A stretch of DNA of 64,000 bases from Bombella apis (GCF_018221685.1 NZ_JAGJTM010000005.1:347264-411263), one strand, 5' to 3'; shown: positions 54,112 through 64,000, counted from the stretch's first letter. Notes: generated by a model not told the origin, from the sequence alone. Numbers and translations: made by a program.

Positions 54112-55935
54112 TCAGGGGGCGACAGCCGCACCACCGGGATGCCGGGGGTCCGCCACGCCATAGAACGGGCCGATCCCCTTCCGGGCCGGGTCCTGACCAT
54201 CCAGCCGGGGCCCCCCGACCAGAATCGCCTCCGTGATGCCCCACGGACGATGGGGGATGAAATGGTACCCTTCCTGTTCCAGCGTCTTCTGCACGTCCGG
54301 ACTCAGGGCGCCCGTCTCCATCTCCACATCATCGGGCTTCCACTGCTCATGCAGGCGGGGCAGATCGACCGCCTGTGCCAGGTCCAGCCCATAATCCACC
54401 ACGCCCAGCAGGCTGGACAGCACGATGGTAGGAATGCGGGAGCCGCCGGGGCTGCCTGTGACCATCACGACATGCCCGTTCCGGCTCACGATCGTCGGGG
54501 ACATGGATGACAGGGGCGTCTTGCCCGGCGCAATGGCATTGGCCACAGAACCGACAATGCCGAACATGTTCGGCTCTCCCGGCTTGATGGAGAAATCGTC
54601 CATCTCGTCATTCATCCAGATGCCGGTGCGCCCCCCCATGACGCCCGCTCCAAACCAGCCATTGAGCGTATAGGTGGTGGACACCGCCATACCATGGGAA
54701 TCGATCGTGGAAAAATGGGTCGTCTCGTGCTTCTCCACGGCCGGGCCGGAAGTCGGCACGCTCCTGCCGGGGGCCGGACGCCCGACCTGAAGCGTATCGG
54801 ATGGCACGGCCCTGTCCCTGGGCAATGCGGCCCGTATCTGCCCGGCGTAAGTGGGGTTGAGGAAATAGGAAACCGGATTGACGACAAAGGCCGGATCACC
54901 AAGGTCCCGCCTGTCGGAATAGGCATGACGCATGGCCTCCAGCTCCAGCTGGACGGCAGGCGCACTGTGCAGGCCAAGGCGACCCATGTCATACCCGGAC
55001 AGAATGTTCAGCACCTCGCACAGGGCCACGCCACCACCGCTTGGCGGAGGTGCCGTCTCGATCTGATAGCCACGATACTGGCAGGTGACCGGCTCCATGA
55101 AGCGTGGCTTATAGGCACGAAAATCCGCTTCCGTCAGGAACCCGCCACCCAGACGGGAGGCCCGGAGGATTTCCGAGGCTATGGGGCCACGATAAAAGGC
55201 ATCACTGCCATCCCTGGCGATCAGTTCCAGCGACCGGGCCAGACCGGGCTGGACCAGCCTGTCCCCCACGGCCAGCTCCGTCCCGTCAGGCCGCAGGAAA
55301 ATGCTACGGGCATACTCATCCTGCCGGAAATAGTCGGTGGACGTGTGCAGAAGCTCCACGTCACCTTCTTCCAGAACGAAACCGTCCCGGGCCAGGGCGA
55401 TGGCCGGGGCCATGTCCTTCGCCCGGCTCAGCCGTCCCCAGCGTTTCCGCACGGCCTCCAGCCCGGCGACCGTCCCCGGTACGGCCACGGCCTTCCAGCC
55501 CACCGTGGAAAGACCCGGTTTCACCCGGCCTTCTTCATCCAGATACATGGCAGGCTGGGAACGCAGGGGTGCATGTTCCCGGAAGTCGATGAATACCGCA
55601 GGACCATGCGGGGGGCGCAGGGTCATGAAGCCACCACCGCCCAGATTGCCCGCCGCTGGATAGACCACGGCCAGCGCATAGCCGACGGCCACGGCAGCAT
55701 CGGCGGCATTGCCGCCCTCACGCAGAATCCGTGCCCCTGCCTCGGAGGCCAGATGCTGGGCAGAGACGACCATGCCCGTCTCCCCCTTCACCAGCGTGCC
55801 GGGGCGGGTGGTGTCCGGCCCATAGGCCAGCGGGTCATGTGCTGCACTCAGCGTCTCGGCCTGGGACAGGGCCACGCTGCCCAGCACCATGCTCCCCAGA
55901 GCCAGCCGGGCAGCCAGTTTACGCAATGCCATCAT
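54112..55935 (-). CDS. ggt: Gamma-glutamyltranspeptidase
   Basis: Periplasmic enzyme that cleaves glutathione and other gamma-glutamyl compounds and self-processes into two subunits. 607 residues: signal peptide (RKLAARLALGSMVLGSVALSQA), large subunit with AGARILREGGNAADAAVA and FREHAPL (the substrate-binding Arg), and the autocleavage site ETTHFST with nucleophile Thr405. Downstream TYTLNGWFGAG and SSMSPTIV, GSPGGSRIPT form the oxyanion and lid regions. Start ATG 55935 has AAGGAA eight bases upstream (a second ATG follows directly). Probably co-transcribed with map. Confidence 0.95.
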   Translation of the reverse strand: MMALRKLAARLALGSMVLGSVALSQAETLSAAHDPLAYGPDTTRPGTLVKGETGMVVSAQHLASEAGARILREGGNAADAAVAVGYALAVVYPAAGNLGGGGFMTLRPPHGPAVFIDFREHAPLRSQPAMYLDEEGRVKPGLSTVGWKAVAVPGTVAGLEAVRKRWGRLSRAKDMAPAIALARDGFVLEEGDVELLHTSTDYFRQDEYARSIFLRPDGTELAVGDRLVQPGLARSLELIARDGSDAFYRGPIASEILRASRLGGGFLTEADFRAYKPRFMEPVTCQYRGYQIETAPPPSGGGVALCEVLNILSGYDMGRLGLHSAPAVQLELEAMRHAYSDRRDLGDPAFVVNPVSYFLNPTYAGQIRAALPRDRAVPSDTLQVGRPAPGRSVPTSGPAVEKHETTHFSTIDSHGMAVSTTYTLNGWFGAGVMGGRTGIWMNDEMDDFSIKPGEPNMFGIVGSVANAIAPGKTPLSSMSPTIVSRNGHVVMVTGSPGGSRIPTIVLSSLLGVVDYGLDLAQAVDLPRLHEQWKPDDVEMETGALSPDVQKTLEQEGYHFIPHRPWGITEAILVGGPRLDGQDPARKGIGPFYGVADPRHPGGAAVAP

Positions 55936-55964
55936 GACGGGCTTCCTTGTCCACGAAACAGATT

Positions 55965-56765
55965 TCAGAGGGCGTAAGGCGGTTTCGTATAACCACGGGG
56001 CGACAGGGTGAAGATTTCATACCCGTCTTCCGTCACACCCAGCTGATGCTCGAACTGGGCGGACAGGGAGCGGTCCCGTGTCACGGCCGTCCAGTCATCG
56101 GCCAGCACTTTCACGTCCGGGCGGCCAAGATTGAGCATCGGCTCGATGGTGAAGACCATGCCCGCTTTCAGTATCGTACCCTGGCCGGGCCGGCCATAAT
56201 GCAGGACGCTTGGCGCCTCATGGAAGTTGCGGCCAATCCCATGCCCGCAGAAATCCCGCACCACGCCAAGGCGGTGCTTCTCCGCAAAGCTCTGGATGGC
56301 ATGACCGATATCGCCCAGCGTGGCCCCGGGCCGCACCTGCTCGATCCCCAGCATGAGCGCCTGATAGGTCAGGTCGATGAGCTTCTCGGCCTTGCGGGGC
56401 GGCTTGCCCACGACATACATGCGGGACGTGTCGCCATACCAGCCATTCAGGATGGAAGTGACGTCAATGTTGAGGATGTCCCCCTCCTGAAGGCGTCTGT
56501 CACCGGGAATCCCGTGGCAGACAACATGATTGAGGGAAATGCAGCAGGATTTCGGGAAACCGTGATAGTTGAGCGGGGCTGGCGTTGCGCCATGCTCCAG
56601 CGTGTATTCATGTACAATCCTGTCCAGCTCACCTGTCGTGATGCCGGGACGTACATGCTCGGTGATCATGTCCAGCGTGGCGGCGGCCAGCTGCCCGGCT
56701 GCCTTGAGATGCCTGAAATCGTCCGTCGTGTAATGCTGGATGCTGCGCCCGTCCTGAGAAGACAT
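55965..56765 (-). CDS. map: Methionine aminopeptidase, type I
   Basis: Removes the initiator Met from nascent proteins. 266 residues with all five metal ligands in context: NIDVTSILNGWYGD (two Asp), GHGIGRNFHEAP (His), FTIEPML (Glu), FEHQLGVT (Glu), plus NHVVCHGIPGDRRLQEGD. The frame extends 40 codons upstream without conservation; ATG 56765 has AGGGA twelve bases upstream. It precedes ggt by 29 bases. Confidence 0.95.
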   Translation of the reverse strand: MSSQDGRSIQHYTTDDFRHLKAAGQLAAATLDMITEHVRPGITTGELDRIVHEYTLEHGATPAPLNYHGFPKSCCISLNHVVCHGIPGDRRLQEGDILNIDVTSILNGWYGDTSRMYVVGKPPRKAEKLIDLTYQALMLGIEQVRPGATLGDIGHAIQSFAEKHRLGVVRDFCGHGIGRNFHEAPSVLHYGRPGQGTILKAGMVFTIEPMLNLGRPDVKVLADDWTAVTRDRSLSAQFEHQLGVTEDGYEIFTLSPRGYTKPPYAL

Positions 56766-56931
56766 GAAGTATCGTAATCCCTGTTCTTGTTCTGTGATGT
56801 GCTGTCGGCTCGACCATGATGTCGGAACTGCCCGCAGAATGCGCCCTGCCCTGCCCCAGTGCAAGACCCTCTCAGACACGGCCAAGTGACCGCCCCCTCA
56901 GCTGCCAGAAGCGGAACAGCCTGCCAGACAG

Positions 56932-56967
56932 AAAAAAGCCCCTCCGGCCATGGGGTCGGAGGGGCTT
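56932..56967 (-). terminator. Terminator of the D,D-carboxypeptidase gene
   Basis: Minus-strand stem AAGCCCCTCCGACC / GGCCGGAGGGGCTT (one mismatch near the loop) followed by TTTTTT, about 13 bases past the stop. Confidence 0.88.
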
Positions 56968-56979
56968 CCGGCTGTAGCC

Positions 56980-57978
56980 TCAGGAGCGATGATGCCCCCG
57001 GCGTGAGGCCCATGAATGATGCAGCCCCCGTGGAGCGCCGTGAGACCGGTAAGTGACCAGCACGACTCCCCGCCGCAGATGGGAACGGTGCGCCACCCGG
57101 CTGCCACCATGCCGGGCCAGGGCGTAATAATGACCCGGCTGCTTGAGCAGCGGCAGCGGGGCCTGCCCGGAAGCGGAAAAACCATCATCCAGCAGGGAAA
57201 TCATTGTCTGGTTCCGGCTTTCATTGCTGGAAGCCCCCAGCACGACGCCAATCAGCCGCACCTGCCCCTGCTGGGCAGAGCTGACAAGATTGTGCCCTGC
57301 CAGATCGGTATAACCGGTCTTGAAACCATCTGCCCCCTGATACACCCCAAGGAGCGGGTCGTGGTTGGGGATCATGTGACGGCGGAACGGAAATTCACGC
57401 ACGCCGAAATAATGGTAATACTGGGGGAAATCCCGCATCAGGGCCCGTGCCAGCACGGACAGGTCCCGGGCCGTGGTGACCTGATCCGGGTCGGGCAGGC
57501 CGGAGGCATTGCGAAATGTCGTATGGGCCATGCCGAGCCGCCGGGCCTGATAGGTCATCAGTGCGGCGAAGCGGGTCTCATCCCCACCCCCCAGGTACTC
57601 GCCCAGCACGCAGGCCGCATCATTGGCAGACTTGGTGACAAGGGCCAGAATGGCCTGCTCCACCGCCAGATGCGTCCCCGGGCGCATACCCAGTTTCGAT
57701 GGGGCCTGCATGGAGGCATGAATGGAAACCGGCATGCTGTCCTGAAGGGTGATGCTGCCCCGCTCCAGTGCCTGGAAGGTCATGTACAGCGTCATCATCT
57801 TTGTCAGGGAAGCGGGATAACGCTGGAGGTCGGCATCCGACTCGGACAGGACGGCTCCTGTCCGGGCATCAATGACCAGGGACGATACATGTCCGGCAAA
57901 CTGCGCCCGTGCCGTACCGGAGAAAGCAGCCAGGGCGACCACACACGAAAACAGGGTACGACTGAAAAACGGGCGCAT
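56980..57978 (-). CDS. D-alanyl-D-alanine carboxypeptidase (PBP5/6-like, S11)
   Basis: Trims the terminal D-Ala of peptidoglycan stem peptides. 332 residues with a signal peptide (RTLFSCVVALAAFSGTARA), and the three penicillin-binding motifs: SLTK (Ser57, Lys60), SAN (117-119), KTG (220-222). The C-terminus is short and ends in a basic, His/Arg-rich tail (RRGVVLVTYRSHGAPRGLHH) instead of the amphipathic membrane anchor of E. coli PBP5, so it may be soluble or bind the wall electrostatically. Start ATG 57978 has AGGGA about 12 bases upstream. Divergent from clpS. Confidence 0.92.
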   Translation of the reverse strand: MRPFFSRTLFSCVVALAAFSGTARAQFAGHVSSLVIDARTGAVLSESDADLQRYPASLTKMMTLYMTFQALERGSITLQDSMPVSIHASMQAPSKLGMRPGTHLAVEQAILALVTKSANDAACVLGEYLGGGDETRFAALMTYQARRLGMAHTTFRNASGLPDPDQVTTARDLSVLARALMRDFPQYYHYFGVREFPFRRHMIPNHDPLLGVYQGADGFKTGYTDLAGHNLVSSAQQGQVRLIGVVLGASSNESRNQTMISLLDDGFSASGQAPLPLLKQPGHYYALARHGGSRVAHRSHLRRGVVLVTYRSHGAPRGLHHSWASRRGHHRS

Positions 57979-58296
57979 CAGAAGGAATCATCCCTAGTTT
58001 GTCTGGAATCCATAAAAACCGTGCAACTCTAGTCTTCAGTACCTGAGAATGTCCAGATTTTTCCACCAGACATGCCAGATATCCTCCCGGCCCATAAAGT
58101 TGAAAAAACGTTTTCACCACAACCCTGTTATGAACCAGAAAGGCAGCAGGCAGCATGACCGGCAGAAAAACGCCATATGCCTCTGTATCATGATGGGGCC
58201 AACGCCATCCCGTCAGAGCATCACACCATGCCCTTCGTGCATTTTCCTGATACAAGAAATAAGTCATATTTACCAACCAGTTCAGGAGCGTCCCCC
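57979..58296. other. Divergent intergenic region between dac and clpS
   Basis: 318 bases. A small inverted repeat GAAAAAACGTTTTC lies at about 58101-58114. No convincing -35/-10 pair in either direction, and no RNA gene that I can recognise. Confidence 0.5.
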
Positions 58297-58677
58297 ATGC
58301 AGCACAGGCCACATGCCATGACATATGGGCTTCCCATGGCCTCTGCCATAGACGATACCGGCATGGCCCTGCCTGTCCACGCTGCCCGGGAAGACACACT
58401 GACATCCCGCAAGACGGATATCGCCTACCCCTCCATGTACAATGTCATCCTGCTGAATGATGACTACACCCCCATGGATTTCGTGGTGTTCGTGCTGGAA
58501 CAGTTCTTTGACAAATCCCCCGCAGAAGCACAGGCTATCATGCTGGAAGTCCACAACCGGGGCAGCGGAGTCTGCGGGATTTTCACCTATGAAATTGCAG
58601 AAACGAAGGTCGGACAGGTCATGGACCTTGCCCAGAAGAACCAGCACCCTCTCCAGTGCACCCTTGAGAAAGCCTGA
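58297..58677 (+). CDS. clpS: ATP-dependent Clp protease adaptor ClpS
   Basis: Delivers N-degron substrates to ClpA. 126 residues with an N-terminal flexible arm of about 40 residues, then the core: [20 protein letters not shown] (with the ND-D-T/M N-degron pocket), [19 protein letters not shown] and [11 protein letters not shown]. The open frame runs further upstream, but ATG 58297 has AGGAG nine bases upstream and gives the typical arm. clpA follows 83 bases later, the standard pair. Confidence 0.94.
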   Translation: MQHRPHAMTYGLPMASAIDDTGMALPVHAAREDTLTSRKTDIAYPSMYNVILLNDDYTPMDFVVFVLEQFFDKSPAEAQAIMLEVHNRGSGVCGIFTYEIAETKVGQVMDLAQKNQHPLQCTLEKA

Positions 58678-58760
58678 GGCCATCGCCACTTGATATCCTG
58701 ACAGATTTCTGTACCGCCGCTTCATCATTCTGACATTCCTTCATGGCACAAGGAGCGCCT

Positions 58761-61091
58761 ATGTTGTCCTCCACACTTGAACAGACGCTTCAGCGTGCGC
58801 TCCTCCTTGCGGGTCAGAATCACCACGAATTCATCACACTGGAACATCTCCTCTTTGCTCTCTGTGATGACCGTGATGCCATGGCGATCTTTTCAGCATG
58901 CCGGATCGACCTTGAGCTGCTCCGGCAGGATGTCGACCATTTTCTCCTGCATGAGCAGCAGGCCATCATCCGCCCCGAGCTGGACGATGCCCCCCAGCCG
59001 ACAGCCGCCTTCCAGAGGGTGATCCAGCGGGCGGCAGTCCATATCCAGAGTGCAGGCCAGGCCATCATGACAGGAGCCCATGTACTGGTCTCCATGTTCG
59101 CCGAGAAAGAAAGTCACGCCGTTTTCTTCCTCCAGCAGCGGGGCCTGACACGGCTGAATGCCATCCATGCCATGCGGCATGACGACGTGGCAGACATCCC
59201 GCCGCAGACTGGCCAGACCGGCCGCAGGACTAGGGCCTCCCGCAAGGATGGTGGGGAAAACAGCGAACCTGCCGAGGCCGACCAGAAAGAGGCCCTCCAG
59301 ACCTACTGCACGGACCTCAACGAGCGGGCCCGCCGTGATGGAATCGACCCGCTCATCGGTCGGGAAAAGGAAGTGGAGCGGGTTGTCCAGATCCTCTGCC
59401 GCCGGACAAAGAACAACCCCCTGCTGGTTGGTGATCCCGGTGTTGGCAAGACCGCCATTGCCGAAGGGCTGGCCCAGAGAATCGTGAAAGGCCAGGTGCC
59501 CGCCATCCTGGCTGATGCCCGACTGTACAGCCTGGACCTCGGTGCCCTGCTGGCCGGTACACGCTACCGTGGCGATTTTGAAGAACGCCTGAAGACCATC
59601 ATGAGCGAACTGGAGCAGAAGCCGGGCAGCCTGCTCTTCATTGATGAAATCCACATGCTCATCGGGGCGGGCGCCACGACCAATGGCTCCATGGATGCCT
59701 CCAACCTGCTAAAACCGGCTCTGGCAACCGGGAAGCTGCATTGCATCGGCTCCACCACCTATCAGGAATATCGGCAGCATTTCGAGAAGGACCACGCCCT
59801 GACACGGCGTTTCCAGAAGATTGATGTCACCGAACCCTCACAGACCGACACGATCCGCATCCTGCGGGGCCTGAAGGAACGGTATGAGGAGCATCACGAC
59901 ATCCGTTTCACAGACCCGGCCATCCGCAGTGCTGTGGAGCTGTCGGTCCGATACATCCATGACCGGAAACTGCCTGACAAAGCCATCGACATCATCGATG
60001 AGGCCGGCGCCGCCTGCCGCCTCCTGCCCAGCAGCCGCAGACGGCGCACGGTTGGTGTTCGAGACATCGAAGCAACTGTGGCACGCATCGCCCATATCCC
60101 GCCCCGTCATCTCTCCGCAGATGACAGGACTTCCATCCGCCATCTGCCCGCCGACCTCCGCAAGGCCGTCTTCGGCCAGGATGAAGCACTGGATGCCCTC
60201 TCCTCAGCCGTCATGCTCTCCCGGGCCGGGCTGCGGGATACGGAAAAAACTATTGGCAGCTATCTCTTCTCCGGTCCAACAGGTGTTGGCAAGACGGAGG
60301 CAGCACGGCAGCTCGCCCAATCCCTGGGGATCAGGCTGATCCGTTTCGACATGTCAGAATATATGGAGGCCCATTCCATTTCCCGGCTGATCGGTACGCC
60401 GCCCGGCTATGTAGGCTTTGAACAGGGAGGCCTCCTGACCAGCGCCATAGACCAGACACCCCATGCCGTCCTGCTTCTGGATGAAATTGAAAAAGCCCAC
60501 CCAGACCTTTTCAACATCCTGCTTCAGGTCATGGATCATGGCAAGCTGACAGACAATACCGGCAAGACGGTGGATTTCCGCAATGTCATCCTCATCATGA
60601 CCAGCAATGCCGGAGCCAGTGATCTTTCCAAAGAAGCCATCGGCTTTGCACGCACTGCCCGCTCCGGTGATGACGAGGAAGCCATCAAGCGGCTTTTCTC
60701 ACCCGAATTCCGTAACCGGCTGGATGCCATCATCCCCTTCGCCCCGCTGACACCCGCTGTGGTGGCCCACGTCGTAGAGAAATTCCTTGCCCAGCTGACC
60801 ACCATGCTGGCGGCCAAAAACGTCTCCCTACACCTCACCGCCGGTGCCCGGGCATGGCTGGCTGAACGGGGTTACGACCGGACGAATGGAGCCCGCCCGC
60901 TGGGCCGCCTGATCCAGAACCACATCAAGAAACCATTGGCCGAGGAAATTCTCTTTGGCAGGCTGACAGATGGGGGAACCGTCAAAATCGGGGCACGTGA
61001 TGGCCAGCTGACCTTCACCATCTCCGCTGCGCCTGCGGCACCATCAGACAGAAAGGGCCGCAAACGGGCAGGAACACTCACCCCGGCCTGA
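58761..61091 (+). CDS. clpA: ATP-dependent Clp protease ATP-binding subunit ClpA
   Basis: Double-ring AAA+ unfoldase that feeds ClpP. 776 residues. N-domain with ClpS contact ([20 protein letters not shown]), first AAA+ (Walker [14 protein letters not shown], Walker [15 protein letters not shown]), second AAA+ ([39 protein letters not shown]), and the C-terminal small domain. I chose ATG 58761, which has AAGGAG at ideal distance, over one six codons earlier. clpP is not in the window. Confidence 0.96.
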   Translation: MLSSTLEQTLQRALLLAGQNHHEFITLEHLLFALCDDRDAMAIFSACRIDLELLRQDVDHFLLHEQQAIIRPELDDAPQPTAAFQRVIQRAAVHIQSAGQAIMTGAHVLVSMFAEKESHAVFFLQQRGLTRLNAIHAMRHDDVADIPPQTGQTGRRTRASRKDGGENSEPAEADQKEALQTYCTDLNERARRDGIDPLIGREKEVERVVQILCRRTKNNPLLVGDPGVGKTAIAEGLAQRIVKGQVPAILADARLYSLDLGALLAGTRYRGDFEERLKTIMSELEQKPGSLLFIDEIHMLIGAGATTNGSMDASNLLKPALATGKLHCIGSTTYQEYRQHFEKDHALTRRFQKIDVTEPSQTDTIRILRGLKERYEEHHDIRFTDPAIRSAVELSVRYIHDRKLPDKAIDIIDEAGAACRLLPSSRRRRTVGVRDIEATVARIAHIPPRHLSADDRTSIRHLPADLRKAVFGQDEALDALSSAVMLSRAGLRDTEKTIGSYLFSGPTGVGKTEAARQLAQSLGIRLIRFDMSEYMEAHSISRLIGTPPGYVGFEQGGLLTSAIDQTPHAVLLLDEIEKAHPDLFNILLQVMDHGKLTDNTGKTVDFRNVILIMTSNAGASDLSKEAIGFARTARSGDDEEAIKRLFSPEFRNRLDAIIPFAPLTPAVVAHVVEKFLAQLTTMLAAKNVSLHLTAGARAWLAERGYDRTNGARPLGRLIQNHIKKPLAEEILFGRLTDGGTVKIGARDGQLTFTISAAPAAPSDRKGRKRAGTLTPA

Positions 61092-61110
61092 CACCAGGGT
61101 GGGCCGGTCT

Positions 61111-61608
61111 TCAATCGTAACGCTGACCGTTCACGCTGACATAGCCCGGCCACGGCCAGTGACGGCCCGTGCCATGATGGGTCCAGTCCAACCCCTGACG
61201 GCCAGGCCCATCATAATAATACCGCCCCTGCACCTCGACCTGGTCTCCGGTCTTCACCCATGGCCATGACGGGGCCTTCATCTCATCCAGATTGGACACC
61301 ACACGGATGGGCTGGCCGCCCGCAACGGACATCAGAAAATAACCATGCATCCCGCTTCGGCTGCGACGGGCCCGGAAGACCTTCACAACGGTTCCGCAGA
61401 CATGCTCCGGCAGGTCCAGATGCTGCCCATAGGGTACCTGCCGATGGGCAAACTGCTGGGCGTATCCTGCCTGATCCTTTACAAACCGGGCATTGTCACA
61501 CTGTGCCGGCATGGTGGCTTCTGCCTTTGCCGGATGGCTCAGGGCCATCACACCAGCCAGAGCCGCAAGCATGCCTGCCCTCATCATGACGGGATGAAAA
61601 AACCGCAT
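61111..61608 (-). CDS. Secreted DUF3465 protein
   Basis: 165 residues with a signal peptide (MRAGMLAALAGVMALSHPAKA), a Cys-linked N-terminal part, then an OB-like domain: CGTVVKVFRARRSRSGMHGY, IRVVSNLDEMKAPSWPWVKTGD, and the closing signature WTHHGTGRHWPWPGYVSVNG. The late WTHH and G-x-W/Y-V blocks match DUF3465, whose role is unknown. ATG 61608 has AAGGAG five bases upstream; the frame is open further upstream without support. Convergent with clpA (19 bases between stops). Confidence 0.75.
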   Translation of the reverse strand: MRFFHPVMMRAGMLAALAGVMALSHPAKAEATMPAQCDNARFVKDQAGYAQQFAHRQVPYGQHLDLPEHVCGTVVKVFRARRSRSGMHGYFLMSVAGGQPIRVVSNLDEMKAPSWPWVKTGDQVEVQGRYYYDGPGRQGLDWTHHGTGRHWPWPGYVSVNGQRYD

Positions 61609-61790
61609 ATCTTCTCCTTTTCCTCCCCCTTCCCCCACGGGCGAGGCAGGAGTATCCTTGGAATGTTTCATCATTACTGGAACAATTGCCAGACATGATG
61701 CCCATTCATTACCGGATGACCCCTTAACGGCTCAACCATATTCGTGGCCGGGCGTTCCACCACCACCTTACCGTCAGGGAGGGAAAAACC

Positions 61791-62810
61791 ATGCCTCTAC
61801 ATCACCTGAAAACGCTCCGTGACCGACTGAAAACCAGCCGGGCTGGAGCTGGGGAAACGCCTGTCACCTTTGCTGACAGCAACCCGGTTTTCGAGATCGT
61901 GGCCCTCGGTGTGCGGAGTGGTGTTGCAGATGGCAATCTGTCCTCCTACCTGATCCGCCCTCTGGGCACGAATGAGGCCGTCATCTGCGATGCAGGCACT
62001 CTGGGGCACGGGCTGAAACGGGCCGAGGCCCGAGGTGTCCTGAATGACATTCCCATCATGCCCGATTCCGCCCTTGGCCGGGCCGGTCATGTGCTGAAAC
62101 AGACGGTCCGGGCCTATCTCATCAGTCATACCCATCTGGACCATGTAGCCGGATTGGTCCTCTCCTCTCCCGAGGACACAGCAAAACCCATCTACGCCCT
62201 GCCGCAGACCAATGCCATCCTGTCAGACCATCTCTTCAATGGCCGTGTCTGGGGAGCCATGGGGGATAGAGGGCCGGAGCCCCATATCGGAAAATATACC
62301 TACAAAGACATGCACCCTGGCAAAAGCCAGACCATTGAAGGCAGTGGGCTGACCATCACAGCGTGGCCGCTCAGCCATGCCAGTACAACATCCACGGCTT
62401 TTCTGATCCAGCATCACGGGCGGGCTATCCTCTATATGGGCGACACACAGGCCGATCAGCCTGACGGGCCACAAAACCTGCACGAGCTCTGGGAGGCCAT
62501 CGCACCACTGGTTCGGGATAAAAAACTCCATACCATCATCATGGGTGTGACCTATCCAGATGAGCAGCCAGATAACGCCCTGTGCGGCCAGCTCCGCCCG
62601 AAAGACCTTCTGCAGAGCCTGCGTGACCTCGGCCATGTCTGTGGAGGACGCCATCATATCCGTGGATTGCGGGTCCTCGTCGGCCATGTGAAGGAAACCT
62701 TTCATGAAGGCGGCAACCTCGTCCGGCATCTCTACCGGGAGCTACAGGATGGCAATGACATTGGCATCCACTTCATGATGGCAGAACAGAGCGCACGCTA
62801 CCTTGTCTGA
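61791..62810 (+). CDS. Class II 3',5'-cyclic-nucleotide phosphodiesterase
   Basis: Hydrolyses cAMP or cGMP; metallo-beta-lactamase-like fold (PDEase_II, as in yeast PDE1 and CpdP). 339 residues: EIVALGVRSGVADGNLSSYL near the start, VICDAGTLGHGL, the metal site YLISHTHLDHVAGLVLSSP (HxHxDH), ITAWPLSHAS, ILYMGDTQADQ, and the end LRVLVGHVKE (family L-x-I-x-H-I-K). No signal peptide is seen, so it probably acts in the cytosol. Start ATG 61791 has GGGAGG eight bases upstream. The next gene begins 22 bases after its stop. Confidence 0.85.
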   Translation: MPLHHLKTLRDRLKTSRAGAGETPVTFADSNPVFEIVALGVRSGVADGNLSSYLIRPLGTNEAVICDAGTLGHGLKRAEARGVLNDIPIMPDSALGRAGHVLKQTVRAYLISHTHLDHVAGLVLSSPEDTAKPIYALPQTNAILSDHLFNGRVWGAMGDRGPEPHIGKYTYKDMHPGKSQTIEGSGLTITAWPLSHASTTSTAFLIQHHGRAILYMGDTQADQPDGPQNLHELWEAIAPLVRDKKLHTIIMGVTYPDEQPDNALCGQLRPKDLLQSLRDLGHVCGGRHHIRGLRVLVGHVKETFHEGGNLVRHLYRELQDGNDIGIHFMMAEQSARYLV

Positions 62811-62832
62811 CGGGTATCGTTCCAACAACCAA

Positions 62833-63765
62833 ATGAAAAGACGGGCCTTCCTCACCGGCCTTGGTGTGGGAGGCCTGACTTTTTCAGGCCCGGCTCTGGC
62901 GAAGATAACCGGGCCCCATCATACACGACATGAGCACCGGTCCCATCACTGCGAGACCGCCCCTACCGTCATGCCTTCTGACGCACCACCTCTCAGCGCT
63001 CTGTCAGATACGACCCGCCAACAGATTTCCCGGCTCGTCCATATCGCTCCGCACAGATCACGGCAGGAGCGCATCGTCCTGATCTCACAGGCCATGAAGG
63101 GCACGCCCTATCTGGCCCAGCCGCTCATTGGCTCTGCCACCACACCAGAAGAGCTTGTTCTTTCGTGGCGGGGTGTAAACTGCATGACATTCGTGGAAAT
63201 TGTTCTGGCTGCCAGCATGAGCCTTACTGTGGAACAGTTCATCCATGCACTAATCGCCACACGATACAGCCACCATCATGTCAGCTTTAGGGAACGGCGG
63301 CACTTCCTGAGTGACTGGCTACATGGGGCGCCTATTCTCTGCCGTGACCTTGGCCCCTGTTTTCCCTATGCGCAGACAGTAGAGAAAACACTGAACCTGA
63401 AACTTCCTTCGCCGGATAACGGGCATGATACATCCAGTCCGACTACGGATCGTTATGTGCCGGGTCTTCCTGTGAAAAGACGCCACATTACCTATCTGCC
63501 CACACGCCCTTTTCTTGACGATCTACAGGCCGGTGGTGTTCGCAGGATTGTAAAAACAGGCGATGTTATCGGTATTTACAGCCCATTGGCAGGGCTGGAT
63601 GTTTTCCACATAGGCTTGGCAATCTGGCAGAACCACAGCCTGTACTTCCGCAACGCCTCATCCCTGCCGGAACATCGTTATGTTGTGGATACACCCCTAG
63701 ACCACTATCTCCAGCAACGCCGAGGAGTCGTCCTATACCGACCTATGCAAAGGAATGGAGAATAA
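62833..63765 (+). CDS. DUF1460 amidase-like exported protein
   Basis: 310 residues of the DUF1460 (PF07313) family, NlpC/P60-like cysteine amidases that cut cell-wall-derived peptides. From the ATG at 62833 there is a twin-arginine-like leader (KRRAFLTGLGVGGLTFSGPALA). The catalytic Cys is in WRGVNCMTFVEIVL, and His in GLDVFHIGLAIWQN; YLAQPLIGS and LYFRNASS are also family blocks. A TTG 10 codons earlier overlaps the previous stop, but the leader argues for 62833, whose ribosome-binding site is poor. Probably co-transcribed with the phosphodiesterase. Confidence 0.82.
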   Translation: MKRRAFLTGLGVGGLTFSGPALAKITGPHHTRHEHRSHHCETAPTVMPSDAPPLSALSDTTRQQISRLVHIAPHRSRQERIVLISQAMKGTPYLAQPLIGSATTPEELVLSWRGVNCMTFVEIVLAASMSLTVEQFIHALIATRYSHHHVSFRERRHFLSDWLHGAPILCRDLGPCFPYAQTVEKTLNLKLPSPDNGHDTSSPTTDRYVPGLPVKRRHITYLPTRPFLDDLQAGGVRRIVKTGDVIGIYSPLAGLDVFHIGLAIWQNHSLYFRNASSLPEHRYVVDTPLDHYLQQRRGVVLYRPMQRNGE

Positions 63766-63812
63766 CCCACGGGAGGACCATGGCTATCTGGTTATTTCTG
63801 ATTTTGTGGGTA

Positions 63813-63889
<77 letters not shown>

Positions 63890-63925
63890 TTGGTGGGTGG
63901 TTTTTATGGGGGTGGGTGAGCGAGG

Positions 63926-64000
63926 GGACCTGGCGGCGACCGACTTTTCCGCTCCTTAAGGAGCAGTATCATAGGCGCTGGAGGCTTTAACGGCCGAGTT
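63926..64000 (-). rRNA. rrf: 5S ribosomal RNA (3' part; runs off the window)
   Basis: The minus strand reads AACTCGGCCGTTAAAGCCTC, then GCGCCTATGATACTGCTCCT and the end GGTCGCCGCCAGGTCC, matching helix III/IV/V and the 3' stem of bacterial 5S rRNA. About 75 of some 118 bases are present. The 3' end position is approximate. Confidence 0.9.

Noticed and set aside
52688..54163. A 491-codon plus-strand frame
   Set aside because: Antisense to dnaX and running through the 4.5S RNA gene.

Overview
The window reads as chromosomal DNA of a GC-rich alphaproteobacterium, most likely an acetic acid bacterium (Acetobacteraceae). Pointers are the hfq-hflX / ntrX-ntrY / dusB block, a ChvG/ChvI-RapZ block, a TIGR02300-type zinc protein, a 5S rRNA followed by initiator tRNA, and paired proton/sugar symporters. 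The taxon is inferred from gene content, not from a database match. I see no insertion sequence, prophage, CRISPR array or integrase, so this is core chromosome with a few accessory patches and several signs of local gene decay.

Layout: 1-1884 (minus) ilvE fragment, then rplM-rpsI. 2240-5753 (plus) an envelope protein, tRNA-His (minus) and a SulP transporter. 5823-13462 (minus) a long regulatory run of small wHTH-like protein, dusB, truncated ntrC, ntrY, ntrX, hfq, hflX; ntrB is absent and NtrC has lost its receiver domain. 13602-16217 (plus) pyrD and a glycosyltransferase. 16316-19262 (minus) two sugar symporters in tandem. 19454-23607 (minus) chvI-chvG-rapZ-zur, where zur carries a frameshift. 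23975-28422 (plus) grpE, a GT9 glycosyltransferase, thrS and infC, the last probably starting at AUA.

The methionine region (28574-33055) holds a SAM-binding ArsR-type regulator with metF on the minus strand, diverging from metE across a perfect 24-bp palindrome. It reads as a self-contained SahR-like regulon. Then come a lysozyme-inhibitor-like secreted protein, a small membrane protein, and an M16 protease (33224-37179). 37279-44739 (minus) is a three-gene operon of very large, multi-domain glycosyltransferases, the most accessory-looking part of the window.

44969-48902 (minus) is aroA-cmk-rpsA. 49126-50089 (plus) carries a zinc-ribbon protein and a chorismate-lyase-like protein. 50025-54047 (minus) is 4.5S RNA, dnaX, ybaB, recR and a pteridine-reductase-like SDR. 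54112-57978 (minus) holds ggt, map and a D,D-carboxypeptidase. 58297-61091 (plus) is clpS-clpA. The end carries a DUF3465 secreted protein, a class II cyclic-nucleotide phosphodiesterase, a DUF1460 amidase-like protein, initiator tRNA and the 3' end of a 5S rRNA gene, marking the tail of an rRNA operon transcribed leftward.
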